Of a DNA stretch of 64,000 nucleotides, positions 26,630 to 35,963 are shown one piece after another. Made by a program: the position numbers and the translations under genes. Position 1 is the stretch's first letter. Every line of letters starts with the position of its first letter. The notes under the pieces are model-generated. The model saw nothing but the letters and a program-made list of their open reading frames with translations, did not search any database and had not been told where the DNA came from. The DNA is taken from positions 682,001 to 746,000 of the forward strand of contig CAVVUF010000002.1 in NCBI GenBank assembly GCA_963751425.1. Direction: 5' to 3'. This stretch comes from CAVVUF01 sp963751425. Its GTDB lineage: Bacteria; Chloroflexota; Anaerolineae; Anaerolineales; UBA4823.

Positions 26630-27007
26630 ATGCCTGTACGTGGGATCCGTGGTGCAATCGATGTGATGAATGACCAACCAGAGGCAGTCCTGGCAGCGGC
26701 GCGTGAGCTGCTGGAGGCAATCCTGCTCGCCAATCCCGCTTTAAAACCGGCGGATTTGGCGAGCGTTTTGTTTACCGTCACAGATGACTTACAATCCGTC
26801 TATCCCGCCCAGGCTGCCCGCCAGATGGGCTGGGGGAATGTTCCGCTGATGTGTGCGCGTGAGATCCAGGTTCCTGGTGGGCTGCCGCGCTGCGTGCGGG
26901 TCTTGCTGCATTGGAATACCGACTTGGAGCAAGCGGAAGTCAGGCATGTGTACCTGCGCGGTGCCGTTTCATTGAGGCCCGACTTACAGGCTCCTTCAGC
27001 GCATTAA
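26630..27007 (+). CDS. aroH: Monofunctional chorismate mutase, AroH class
   Basis: The ATG at 26630 follows AAAGGAGA and gives 125 residues, the usual AroH length. The sequence follows B. subtilis AroH closely in pattern: VRGIRGAIDV at the start (active-site Arg), TDDLQSVYPAQAARQMGW, PLMCAREIQVPGGLPRCVRVLLHWNT, and the C-terminal VRHVYLRGAVSLRPDL (active-site Tyr). It converts chorismate to prephenate in the cytoplasm. It is the first gene after the Tyr/Phe attenuator, which fits control by those end products. Confidence 0.92.
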   Translation: MPVRGIRGAIDVMNDQPEAVLAAARELLEAILLANPALKPADLASVLFTVTDDLQSVYPAQAARQMGWGNVPLMCAREIQVPGGLPRCVRVLLHWNTDLEQAEVRHVYLRGAVSLRPDLQAPSAH

Positions 27008-27062
27008 GTAACCAGGAACAACCAACGATTATCGGTTTTTTGAAAGGAGAGTTAGAGTTCAT

Positions 27063-28134
27063 ATGATGATCATTATGCGTACCGATGCTACAAAGAACTC
27101 AGATCGCGGAAGTGGTGCTTAAGGTAGAGCATTTTGGACTGAAAGCCCACCTCTCCCAAGGCGAGGAGCGTACGGTGATCGGCGTGGTAGGTGATGGACG
27201 CCCCTACAGCTTGCAGGATCAGTTTGCCTATATGACCGGTGTGGACCGGATTGTGCCGATCTCGCGGCCCTATAAATTAGCTTCGCGGGAGTTCATCTCA
27301 GAAAATAGTAAATTCCCATTGGATGGCGTACAAATGGGCGGGGATAGCATCGTGATTATTGCTGGTCCCTGTTCTATTGAGAGCCGCAGCCAGCTCATGG
27401 AGACGGCGTACGCGGTGCGTGAGGCTGGGGCGCATGCTTTACGTGGAGGCGCTTACAAGCCGCGCACTTCGCCTTATGCTTTCCAGGGCTTGGGCGAAGA
27501 GGGGTTAGAGCTGCTGGCGGAAGTGCGCGAGGTAGTTGGCTTGCCCACCGTCACCGAGGCGATGGCTGTCGAACAGGTGCCTTTGGTAGCGAAATATGCC
27601 GATGTGATCCAGATTGGCGCCCGCAATATGCAGAACTATAATCTGCTTAATGCAGCCGGCGCCAGCCAACGTCCGGTGCTGCTCAAGCGTGGCATGTCAG
27701 CGACGGTGGAAGATTTGCTGATGGCTGCAGAATATATCCTCTCGCAGGGCAACCGGCGGGTGATTTTGTGCGAGAGGGGCATTCGCACGTTTGAGACTGC
27801 CACCCGCAATACGACCGATATCAATGCCATACCCGTGCTTAAGTCGCTGACCCATCTGCCGGTCGTCCTCGACCCGAGTCACAGCACTGGGAACTGGCAG
27901 TTTGTCGAGGCGATCGCCCGCGCCGGTATTGCTGCAGGTGCAGATGGTTTGATCATCGAAGTGCACCCCAATCCTGACCAAGCCATGTCAGATGGGGGGC
28001 AGAGCTTGAAGCCGGAACGGTTTGCAGAGCTGGTGCGGCAGGTGCGCGGGATTGCTGCGGCAATTGGGCGCAGCGTCGCGCCGAACCATTACCAGGCGCT
28101 CAACCCCAGTTTTGCTGAGAGCCTGACCCTATGA
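27063..28134 (+). CDS. aroF: 3-deoxy-D-arabino-heptulosonate 7-phosphate synthase (one frameshift)
   Basis: The first enzyme of the shikimate pathway, joining PEP and erythrose 4-phosphate. ATG 27063 gives MMIIMRTDATK; removing one A near 27095 joins this to TQIAEVVLKVEHFGLKAHLS and yields 356 residues. Residues 1-70 are the ferredoxin/ACT-like N-terminal domain of Thermotoga-type enzymes, which binds Tyr/Phe for feedback. The barrel has AGPCSIES, RGGAYKPRTSPYAFQG, LLKRGM, CERGIRTFE and LDPSHSTG. It overlaps tyrA by four bases. So the entry step is probably controlled twice, by attenuation and allosterically. Confidence 0.93.
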
Positions 28135-29009
28135 ATGAAGATGGCTTTACGGAGTTTACCGGTCTGGCTGAGACACGTGTGGCGGTGATCGGCCTGGGCT
28201 TGATGGGCGGCTCGCTGGCGCTGGCGCTGCACGGGCAGTGTGCATCGCTGGTAGGTTACGACCCTGATCCGCAAGTCGTATCCCTGGCAAATCTGCAGCA
28301 GGTGATAGACCAGGCTTCATCCGACCTGGGTGAGGTTTTGCCAGGATCAGACCTGGTTGTGCTGGCGGCGCCCGTCTTAGCCATCCTGGATTTGTTGAAT
28401 CACCTGGACTCGCTCCATCCTGATCCAGCGGTTGTTTTGGATCTCGGCTCTACCAAAACCCAGGTTGCAGCGGCGATGGCCTCCCTCCCAGAGCGGTTCG
28501 ATCCCTTGGGAGGCCACCCCATGTGTGGTAAAGAAAAGGCCTCGCTGGTCAATGCTGATCAGGAAATGTTTCGAGGGGCGGTCTTTGTTCTGACCCCCCT
28601 GCCGCGTACTTCGCTGCGGGCAAAGAAGCTGGTTCAGGAGCTGGTGAAGGGCATCGGGGCACAGGAACTTTGGTTGGACCCCGCCTCGCACGATCGCTGG
28701 GCAGCCAAAACAAGCCACCTCCCTTATCTGCTGGCGCATGCTCTAACCCTGGCAACACCCCTCGACGCGGCTCCCCTGGTAGGGCCTGGCTTTCTCAGCA
28801 CCAGCCGCTTGGCGGGCAGTTATGCGCCGATGATGCTGGATGTGCTTCAGACGAACCGGCAGAATATCCTCGAGGCCCTTGGAATCTTCCGGAGCTGTTT
28901 GGATGAAATCGAGCTTTGCCTGGGGAGAGAAGATTTTGAGGCATTGGAGGATATCCTTAGGAGGAGCACTCACCAGCATGAGGTTTTAGTTTCACGAGGA
29001 GGAAGATGA
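28131..29009 (+). CDS. tyrA: Prephenate dehydrogenase
   Basis: 292 residues. The NAD-binding GLGLMGGSLALAL loop is at about residues 22-34, with LDLGSTK at about 103-109. The catalytic His region is DPLGGHPMCGKEKASLVNA (about 123-141), and HLPYLLAHAL (about 196-205) is the helix of the second domain. It oxidises prephenate to 4-hydroxyphenylpyruvate, one transamination away from tyrosine. There is no C-terminal ACT domain, so feedback must act elsewhere. It is coupled by four-base overlaps to the genes on both sides. Confidence 0.93.
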   Translation: MNEDGFTEFTGLAETRVAVIGLGLMGGSLALALHGQCASLVGYDPDPQVVSLANLQQVIDQASSDLGEVLPGSDLVVLAAPVLAILDLLNHLDSLHPDPAVVLDLGSTKTQVAAAMASLPERFDPLGGHPMCGKEKASLVNADQEMFRGAVFVLTPLPRTSLRAKKLVQELVKGIGAQELWLDPASHDRWAAKTSHLPYLLAHALTLATPLDAAPLVGPGFLSTSRLAGSYAPMMLDVLQTNRQNILEALGIFRSCLDEIELCLGREDFEALEDILRRSTHQHEVLVSRGGR

Positions 29010-30361
29010 CAGATCATCCATCTCTGAAATTAAAAACCCTTCCTGGTCGCTCCCTGCATGGAGAATACCGCTTGCCTGGGGATAAATCGCTCTCGCATCG
29101 ACTGGCTTTGTTTGCCGCGCTGGCGGAAGGGCAGAGCTGCATTTCGAATTTCCTGGTGTCAGGTGTCACGCAAGCCATGCTAAGCGCTCTGATTGCAATA
29201 GGAGTCGATTGGGAGCTGGAAGATGATCAATTGATGGTGATGGGAAAAGGCTTCTCCGGTTTGAAGCCTCCCCAGGCAGTATTGGACTGTGGGAATTCTG
29301 CTACCACGTTGCGTTTGCTCGCCGGCGCCCTGGCAGCCGCCAATCTTCCTGCCACCCTGGATGGCTCGGATGGGCTGCGCCGCCGGCCCATGGAGCGCAT
29401 CCTTTCCCCGCTGTGCCAGATGGGCGTGAAGATCACCGGTTCATCGGGATGCGCCCCTTTGCAAATCATCCCCGCCGCTCTCCCTCTAAAGGCGGTGGAT
29501 TATCGCCTGCCGGTGGCGAGCGCGCAGGTGAAATCTTGCCTGCTCCTGGCAGCCTTGTCTGCCGATGGGCCGGTGTTCCTGCGCGAACCCGGTCCCTCGC
29601 GTGACCATACCGAGCGGTTGCTGCAGGCGATGGGGGTAGAGCTTCGTTCTTGGATCGAATATGCTCAAGGGGAAGACAAAGCACAATATATTACCCGGCT
29701 GGACCCGTTGATGGGGCATTCGCTGCTGCCGTTGAATATGTCGATCCCAGGTGATATTTCCTCCGCCGCCTTCTTGATTGTCGCTGCCCTGGTTGTGCCT
29801 GGGTCTGAGGTCCTCCTCCGGAATGTCGGCTTGAACCCTACCCGTACTGGCCTGCTGGATGCGCTGTGGGCGATGGAAGCGGATATCAAGGTTCTTAATC
29901 CCACATCGGGGCCTGGCGAACCCTGCGGCGATTTGCTCATCCGCAGCTCCCGGCTCTATGGAACGCAAGTCGCTGGTCCCCTGGTTGTGCGCATGATCGA
30001 TGAATTCCCGGCTTTTGCTGTTGCGGCCGCCTTTGCCGAGGGCGAGACGGTTGTCTCTCAGGCTGAAGAGCTGCGCTACAAAGAATCGGACCGGATTTCA
30101 GCCTTACGCCAGGAGTTTAACCGATTGGGTATTCGTATTCAGGAAGCCTCAGATGGGTTTACGGTAACGGGGGGTGAACAGCCGGATGGGGGAGAGGTAG
30201 ACTCCCATGGAGACCACCGCCTGGCGATGGCGCTTGGGTTGGTTGGTATGGCCTCCAGTCGTCCGGTGACCGTCTTGGGAGCAGAGGTGATCAACGAGTC
30301 ATTCCCTGAATTTGTCAGCGTTTTGCAGTCCTTTGGCGCAGACCTGCTGTTGGAGCCTTGA
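29006..30361 (+). CDS. aroA: 5-enolpyruvylshikimate-3-phosphate synthase
   Basis: 451 residues with the standard blocks: LPGDKSLSHRLALFAALAEG (about residue 22), CGNSATTLRLLAG (about 95), SAQVKSCLLLAAL (about 172), DEFPAFAVAAAFAEGETVV (about 332) and RYKESDRISALRQEF (about 357). It condenses shikimate 3-phosphate and PEP. The start codon overlaps tyrA by four bases, and aroE follows three bases after the stop. Confidence 0.95.
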   Translation: MTDHPSLKLKTLPGRSLHGEYRLPGDKSLSHRLALFAALAEGQSCISNFLVSGVTQAMLSALIAIGVDWELEDDQLMVMGKGFSGLKPPQAVLDCGNSATTLRLLAGALAAANLPATLDGSDGLRRRPMERILSPLCQMGVKITGSSGCAPLQIIPAALPLKAVDYRLPVASAQVKSCLLLAALSADGPVFLREPGPSRDHTERLLQAMGVELRSWIEYAQGEDKAQYITRLDPLMGHSLLPLNMSIPGDISSAAFLIVAALVVPGSEVLLRNVGLNPTRTGLLDALWAMEADIKVLNPTSGPGEPCGDLLIRSSRLYGTQVAGPLVVRMIDEFPAFAVAAAFAEGETVVSQAEELRYKESDRISALRQEFNRLGIRIQEASDGFTVTGGEQPDGGEVDSHGDHRLAMALGLVGMASSRPVTVLGAEVINESFPEFVSVLQSFGADLLLEP

Positions 30362-30364
30362 GCC

Positions 30365-31280
30365 ATGCCCACGGCTTATTTCTCTCTGGGTCTGATCGGT
30401 TATCCCTTGGGGCACAGCCTATCCCCCCGCTTGCACCAGGCTGCCTTGCAGGCGAGTGGTTTCGAGGGAGAATATCGTTTATATCCGGTTGACCCGGCAG
30501 AAGGGGGATTGGAAACCTTGCAGGGTTTGCTGTACGACCTCCGCAGGGGGGAGCTGCAGGGTTTGAACGTGACCATCCCGCATAAGCAAACCGTGCTGCC
30601 CTTTATGGACCGTTTGAGCCCGACAGCCCAGGCAGTCAGGGCGGTCAACACGATTTTCTACCAGGATGGTGAGCTGGTGGGAGATAATACGGACGTGGCT
30701 GGTTTTTGGGCTGACCTGGCCAAGAAGTTCTCCGTGATTGGCCATAAGGTATATGATTCCACAGGGATTGACCAGGATGCGAGCCTGCTTCCCCGCGCCG
30801 CGCTTGTTTTGGGGGCGGGCGGCTCCGCCAGGGCGGTTGTTTTTGCGCTTTGCCGGGCTGGTTGGAATGTTTCCATCGCCTCCCGGCGGGTGGAGCAGGC
30901 CCAGGCGCTGGCTGAAGAATTCTCTAAGCTTGAAGTGAGCGTTTTGGGTTGTGAATTAAGCCGTTCAACTTTGTCGGATTTGCTCTCCGAAAAACCTATT
31001 CGCCTGATCGTGAATACGACGCCTCTCGGGATGCATACCCACCAACCTGCCTCTCCCTGGCCTGCGGACCTGGATTTTCCCGGGACAGGCTTTCGTCTAT
31101 GACCTGGTTTACAACCCTCCAGTAACCCCCCTGGTGCAGCAAGCTCGCCAGGCAGGGCTGGAGGCGGTGAACGGCCTGGGGATGTTGTTAGAACAAGCTG
31201 TCCTATCCTTCGAGCTGTGGACGGGTATCCGCCCCTCCATAGAAACATTATCTGAAGCTTTACAAGGTGAATCCGAATGA
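30365..31280 (+). CDS. aroE: Shikimate dehydrogenase (one frameshift)
   Basis: Reduces 3-dehydroshikimate with NADPH. N-terminal substrate sites are GYPLGHSLSPRLHQAAL and LNVTIPHKQTVLPFMDRL (catalytic Lys), then DNTDVAGFWADL, and a Rossmann loop VLGAGGSARAVVFAL. The frame ends early at 31102; dropping one G of the GGG at 31082-31084 continues as GQAFVYDLVYNPPVTPLVQQA and VNGLGMLLEQA, giving 304 residues and an ATGA overlap with the next gene. About 20 extra residues (near IGHKVYDSTGIDQDASLLPR) separate the two domains. Confidence 0.92.
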
Positions 31281-32450
31281 TTAAGCCTTCATACCGTATC
31301 TCAGATCTGAGCGGGCACTTTTTTTCTGAGCTCAATCAAAAGCTGGCGCGCCTGAACGCCGCGGGTGTGGATGTGATCCGCCTGGACGCGGGCACACCGG
31401 ATCTGCCCCCTGCTCCGCATATCCTGGAGGCCTTGAAGCATTCTGTCAGTGACCCGGCTGCGCATGGCTACCAACCATATAACGGCACTCTCGCCCTCCG
31501 CAGTGCCTGGGTCAGAGGCTTACCGGCGTTCGTTTCAGGTGGCTTTAGAGGCTGAGACCGAAGTGCTGCCTTTGATGGGGTCCAGGGAAGGGATCGTTAA
31601 TCTCACCCTGGCTTTCGTGCAAGATGGGGATGTGGTCCTGGTGCCTGATCCTGGCTATATGACCTATACGCGCAGTGCGGTAATTGCGGGAGGGGAAGTC
31701 TTTCCCATGACACTGCTCCCCGAAAGGGGGTACTTACCCGATTTTTCAGCTATCCCGCAGGATATTCTGCGACGCGCAAAGCTGATGTGGCTTAATTATC
31801 CCAACAACCCGACCGCAGCGACAGCCTCGCTGGATTTTTTTGCTGAGGTGGTAGAATTTGCAAGGGCTCACGATATTTTGGTTTGCCATGATGCCGCCTA
31901 TGCCCAAATCACATTCGATGGCTACCAGGCTCCCAGTTTGCTCCAGGTGGCAGGCGCGGTGGACACTGCCGTGGAATTCAATACATTGTCTAAATGGTAT
32001 AACATGGCTGGCTGGCGCGTGGGTGCAGCCCTGGGTAACCGCCAGGCGCTGGCAGCCCTCTATAAAATTAAAGTCAATGTAGATAATGGTCATTTCCGCC
32101 CAATCTTAGATGCAGCTGTCGCAGCCCTGACCGGAGAGCAGGAATGGCTTGAAGAACGCAATCGCATTTACGAGCAGCGGCGTGACCTGGTCATCCGGGG
32201 TTTACGGGAGGCGGGCTTAGACCCGCTGGTACCTCAAGCATCTTTTTATGGTTGGTTCAAAACTCCCTCTGGGTGGACAGAGCAAGATTTCACGCAAATA
32301 ATGCTGGAAGAAGCGCATGTCAGCCTGGTGCCCGGCGCGATCTTCGGGAAGAATGGGCAGGGCTATGCTCGCCTGTCTTTCACGCAGCCTTTTGAAAGGC
32401 TTACCGAAGCCGTGCAGCGTATGAAGCACACGCTGAGGAGGTCAAGATGA
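31277..32450 (+). CDS. Class I/II PLP aminotransferase, probable aromatic aminotransferase (one frameshift)
   Basis: Fold-type I enzyme of the aspartate/LL-diaminopimelate aminotransferase group. The shift lies at the GGG near 31508-31510: removing one base changes AWVRGLPAF into AWSEAYRRSF and gives 390 residues. Landmarks are DAGTPDLPPAP (about residue 36), YPNNPTAA (substrate-side Asn), CHDAAYAQI (Asp on the PLP ring) and TLSKWYNMAGWRVG (Schiff-base Lys). Inside an aro/tyrA operon the natural guess is transamination of hydroxyphenylpyruvate and phenylpyruvate; prephenate as substrate is also possible. Confidence 0.88.
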
Positions 32451-33628
32451 GTCTGCGATTTTTTACTGCCGGCGAGTTCCACGGACCCGCATTGGTCGCC
32501 ATCCTGGAAGGACTGCCCGCTGGGCTCTTACTGGACGCATCCGTGATCGATCTCGACCTGAGGCGCCGCCAGGTGGGCGTGGGGGCTGGTCCACGCATGA
32601 AGATCGAGCAAGATCATGCCCGCCTCATGGCGGGGGTGATGGAGGGGAAAACGACCGGTGCTCCTTTGGCTGTGCTGATCGAGAACCGTGACCATGTAAA
32701 ATGGCGTGGCAAAAAGGTGGAGCCCTTCACCATCCCCCGCCCAGGGCATGCTGATTTAAGCGGGGCGGTTAAATATGGCTACGCTGACCTGCGTCCCGCC
32801 CTGGAACGAGCCTCGGCACGCGAAACGGCTGCCCGTGTGGTCGTGGGAGCTGTGTGCAAGCATCTGCTGGCGCAGTTCGATATCTGGGTTGGGGGATACG
32901 TTTCGGCTATTGGAGGTATCGATGCTGAGTTGAGTGACGTTCCCCTCCTGGAGCGCCCAGCCCTTGGCGAGCAAAGTGAGGTGCGCTGCCCCGACCCGTC
33001 TTCGAGTGAGAAGATGACCGCTCGCATCAGGCAGGTGATGCAGGAGAAAGACACTCTGGGCGGCGTGATCGAGGTGGTTGCCTGGGGGGTGCCGGCTGGC
33101 TTAGGCTCGTTCGTGCAGTGGGACCGGCGCCTGGACGCCCGCCTGGGGGCAGCGCTGCTCAGCGTGCAGGCTGTGAAGGGTGTGGAGATCGGCCCTGCTT
33201 TTGAGAACGCCGCTCTGCCCGGTACGCAGGCGCAGGATGGCATCTACCTGGATGGGGAGGATTTGGTTCGTTCGAGCCTGCGGAATGGCGGCTTGGAGGG
33301 GGGTGTTACCACCGGGCAGCCAATCTGGCTGCGGGCGGCGATGAAACCGATCGCCACCACGCTGACACCCCAGGCCTCTGTCGACCTGGCCAGGGGAGAA
33401 GAAGTGAAAACGCAGTACGAGCGCTCTGATTTCTGCCCGGTGCCGCGTGCCGTACCGATCTTGGAAGGTATGCTGGCTTTTGTGCTGGCGGAGGCTCTCC
33501 TGGAAAAATTGGGTGGGGATTCATTGGATGAGATGCTGCCGCGTTTTAAGGCATTGCGTCAGCCCCGGCTTTCGGACCTGCACATGGCGCCCGAGAGCCA
33601 GCCACACATCTTTTGGCCGGAGGAATAA
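32447..33628 (+). CDS. aroC: Chorismate synthase
   Basis: 393 residues; removes phosphate from EPSP to give chorismate, with reduced FMN as cofactor. Blocks: FFTAGEFHGPALVAILEGLPAG at the N-terminus (the usual GESHG reads GEFHG here), RPGHADLSGAVKYG, RASARETAARVVVGAV, DPSSSEKMTARI, KDTLGGVIEVVAWGVPAGLG, and a C-terminal RSDFCPVPRAVPILEGMLAFVLAEALLEK. It overlaps the aminotransferase by four bases and is followed within two bases by the TTG start of aroKB. Confidence 0.95.
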   Translation: MSLRFFTAGEFHGPALVAILEGLPAGLLLDASVIDLDLRRRQVGVGAGPRMKIEQDHARLMAGVMEGKTTGAPLAVLIENRDHVKWRGKKVEPFTIPRPGHADLSGAVKYGYADLRPALERASARETAARVVVGAVCKHLLAQFDIWVGGYVSAIGGIDAELSDVPLLERPALGEQSEVRCPDPSSSEKMTARIRQVMQEKDTLGGVIEVVAWGVPAGLGSFVQWDRRLDARLGAALLSVQAVKGVEIGPAFENAALPGTQAQDGIYLDGEDLVRSSLRNGGLEGGVTTGQPIWLRAAMKPIATTLTPQASVDLARGEEVKTQYERSDFCPVPRAVPILEGMLAFVLAEALLEKLGGDSLDEMLPRFKALRQPRLSDLHMAPESQPHIFWPEE

Positions 33629-33629
33629 G

Positions 33630-35209
33630 TTGTCAAAGGGAATGCTCTTTCTTTATGGACCCTCCGGTTCCGGAAAAACTTCTCTGGGTCGGGTTGTGGC
33701 TGAACGCCTCAACCTGCCTTTTCTCGATCTGGACCAGGAGATATCCTCTCATTCAGGGTTGGATATCCCGGATATTTTTACCCAGCATGGTGAGGCCGGT
33801 TTCCGACAAGTTGAAAAGTCGGTCCTGAACCGGGTGTTGGAGGGAAAACGCCAGGTGGTTGCCTTAGGCGGTGGGACGCTCCTCGATCCTGAAAACCAGC
33901 GGCAGGTTGAAGGGTGTGGTAAGGTTGTGTGCCTGTCTGCTTCAATGGATCAGCTCCTCCAGCGCCTGGAAGCTGAGCCCGGTACCAGCGCCGCTCCTGG
34001 CAGGTGATGCGCCGCTCCGCCTGCAGAAGCTGTTGGCAGAAAGAGGTGATCATTATGCCTCCTTTTCCATTCAGGTCACCACGGACGATCAATCCCTGGA
34101 TGAAATCGCCAGGCAGGTTCTGATCAGCTTGGGCGAGTTTCACGTGCGCGGCATGCATGCCGGATATGATGTGCTGGTAAGGCCGGGTGGGTTGGAGAGC
34201 TTGCCGAGCTGCTGGCTGAACGAGGTATGCAGGGTCGGGTTGCGGTTGTCAGCGACACAAATGTCTCTGCCATTTATGGTGAACGGGTATGCCAGGTGCT
34301 GCTGGCTTGTGGTTTTTCGCCTGTTTTGGTGGAGATTCCGCCGGTGAGCTGCGCAAGAACCTGGAGACGGCTGCGGATTTGTGGGATCGCTTCATCCATT
34401 TTGGGCTGGAGCGCGGCAGCACCGTCGTTGCCTTGGGAGGCGGGGTTACGGGCGACCTGGCGGGTTTTGCTGCGGCTACCTACCTGCGCGGCATATCCTG
34501 GGTGGCTGTGCCTACAACACTTTTGGCGATGGTGGATGCCAGCCTGGGCGGCAAGACCGGCTTTGACCTGAAGCAGGGTAAGAACCTGGTGGGCGCATTT
34601 TACTCGCCGCGCTCTGGTCCTTGCCGATCCCCTCACGTTGGATACGCTGCCGGCTGCCGAGCTGCGCTCAGGCATGGCAGAGGTGATCAAAACTGGCATC
34701 ATTGCCGATCCGGCCTTGTTCGAGCTTTGTTCGCAAGGTTGGGAAACCGTCCGGGATCGAATGGGGGAGATCATCAGCCGGGGAATGGCGGTGAAGGTGG
34801 ACCTGATCCAGGCGGATCCTTATGAAAAGGGTCGACGCGCCGCCTTGAACCTGGGGCATACGGTGGGGCATGCTTTGGAGCTGGTCTCCGGCTACCGGCT
34901 GTCGCATGGCGAGGCGGTGGCCATTGGGTTGGTCGTCGAAGCGCGCCTGGCGGAGGACCTCGGCCTGGCCAGATATGGACTGGCGCAGCGAATTTCGGCT
35001 GTGCTGCGCGAGCTTTGACCTGCCGGTTGGGATTCCTGCTGGATTGGCCCCGGCTGCTGTCCTGGCAGGCATGCGGGTGGATAAGAAAAATGTTGCGGGA
35101 GAGCTGCGTTTTGCCTTGCCAGTGGAAATTGGCCGGGTGCGGGTTGGGCGTGAAGGTTTCAGGGGGTGATTTGAAGATCTTAGAAAAGATGATTGGATCA
35201 GATATATGA
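33630..35209 (+). CDS. aroKB: Fused shikimate kinase / 3-dehydroquinate synthase (six frameshifts)
   Basis: A GGAGGA at 33619-33624 favours the TTG at 33630. The kinase domain (about 1-170) has GPSGSGKTSLG, the DLDQEI and GGGTLL motifs and a lid ending DDQSLDEIARQVLISL. The synthase domain starts at GYDVLVRPGGLESL, with VALGGGVTGDLAGFAAATYLRG, PTTLLAMVDASLGGKTG, the zinc-site LNLGHTVGHALE and HGEAVAIG. The frame at 33871-34347 crosses the domain junction without a stop, so the fusion is real. Single-base errors near 33979, 34204, 34342, 34612, 35014 and 35147 net to two extra bases; repaired length 525 residues. Such fusions occur in Thermotoga. Confidence 0.88.
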
Positions 35210-35658
35210 AAGAAATTCTTGTTTTGCATGGACCCAATTTGAATTTGCTCGGCGCGCGTGAGCCGGAGGTTTATGGCAAGCTGACTTTGGAAGACATCGA
35301 CCAGCGGCTGCAAGAGGCAGGAAGGGCAATGGGGTTGGAGGTGCGCAGTTACCAATCCAACAGCGAAGGTGCCCTGATCGATGCCCTGCACGAGGCGCGC
35401 GGCTGGGCCAGCGGGGTAGTCTTTAACCCGGGCGGGTATACCCATACTTCGGTGGCGCTGCGCGATGCGGTGGCTGCCATCGGCATCCCGGTGGTGGAGG
35501 TGCACCTTTCCAATGTTTACGCCCGCGAGGAATTCCGCCAGCGCTCGCTGATCTCGCCAGTATGCTTGGGGAAGATCACCGGTTTTGGCTGGCGCTCCTA
35601 CTTGTTGGGCTTGCAGGCGCTGGTGGGGATCATCCAGGATCAAGCCGGGTCCGCTTAA
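35206..35658 (+). CDS. aroQ: Type II 3-dehydroquinate dehydratase
   Basis: 150 residues, the normal type II length. The active-site signatures are HGPNLNLLGAREPEVYG at about residues 8-24 (catalytic Arg and Tyr), SYQSNSEGALIDALHEA, FNPGGYTHTSVALRDAV (conserved Asn) and PVVEVHLSNVYAREEFRQRS (catalytic His). It dehydrates 3-dehydroquinate to 3-dehydroshikimate. It overlaps aroKB by ATGA and closes the operon, which therefore encodes all seven steps to chorismate plus the mutase and Tyr branch. Confidence 0.95.
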   Translation: MKEILVLHGPNLNLLGAREPEVYGKLTLEDIDQRLQEAGRAMGLEVRSYQSNSEGALIDALHEARGWASGVVFNPGGYTHTSVALRDAVAAIGIPVVEVHLSNVYAREEFRQRSLISPVCLGKITGFGWRSYLLGLQALVGIIQDQAGSA

Positions 35659-35957
35659 TCTCTCTTTTTTGTCCGGTTGCGGATCAAATCCCTGGCAGCC
35701 AGCTCCAGGATCTGTTGTCCCTGCTCGAGCAGCCCCTCCAGGTGCTCAAGCGCTTGCTCCATTTCAACCGGGTTTTCTGTGTGATTTTGCTGGCTTTTGA
35801 GCTCTTCGATTTTCTCGATTGACTTCAGCAGCGAGGCGCGGTAGCCGCTGGCACGCCGCGCCCAAATCGAATCGGCGGATAGGCGTTCCAGGCGTGAGGT
35901 GAGCTGCCTGGCTTGTTCTAGCTGGTTTTCGGGATCGATCATATCTTGGCGCTTCAA
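35655..35957 (-). CDS. Hypothetical coiled-coil protein
   Basis: 100 residues, almost entirely helical and charged (QLEQARQLTSRLERLSADSIWARRASGYRASLLKSIEKIEEL...). The stop overlaps the convergent aroQ stop by four bases. It begins seven bases before the end of the GH5 gene's downstream side, so the two are on the same strand. A helical bundle or small scaffold is likely; I do not recognise a family. Confidence 0.6.
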   Translation of the reverse strand: MKRQDMIDPENQLEQARQLTSRLERLSADSIWARRASGYRASLLKSIEKIEELKSQQNHTENPVEMEQALEHLEGLLEQGQQILELAARDLIRNRTKKRD

Positions 35958-35963
35958 AACAGC

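Noticed and set aside
33630..35209. aroKB considered as a pseudogene
   Set aside because: It carries every catalytic motif and the same kind of single-base errors affects many genes; it lies inside an otherwise intact operon.
34774..35643. 289-codon open frame antisense to aroB/aroQ
   Set aside because: It lies across two well-supported genes and lacks recognisable motifs.
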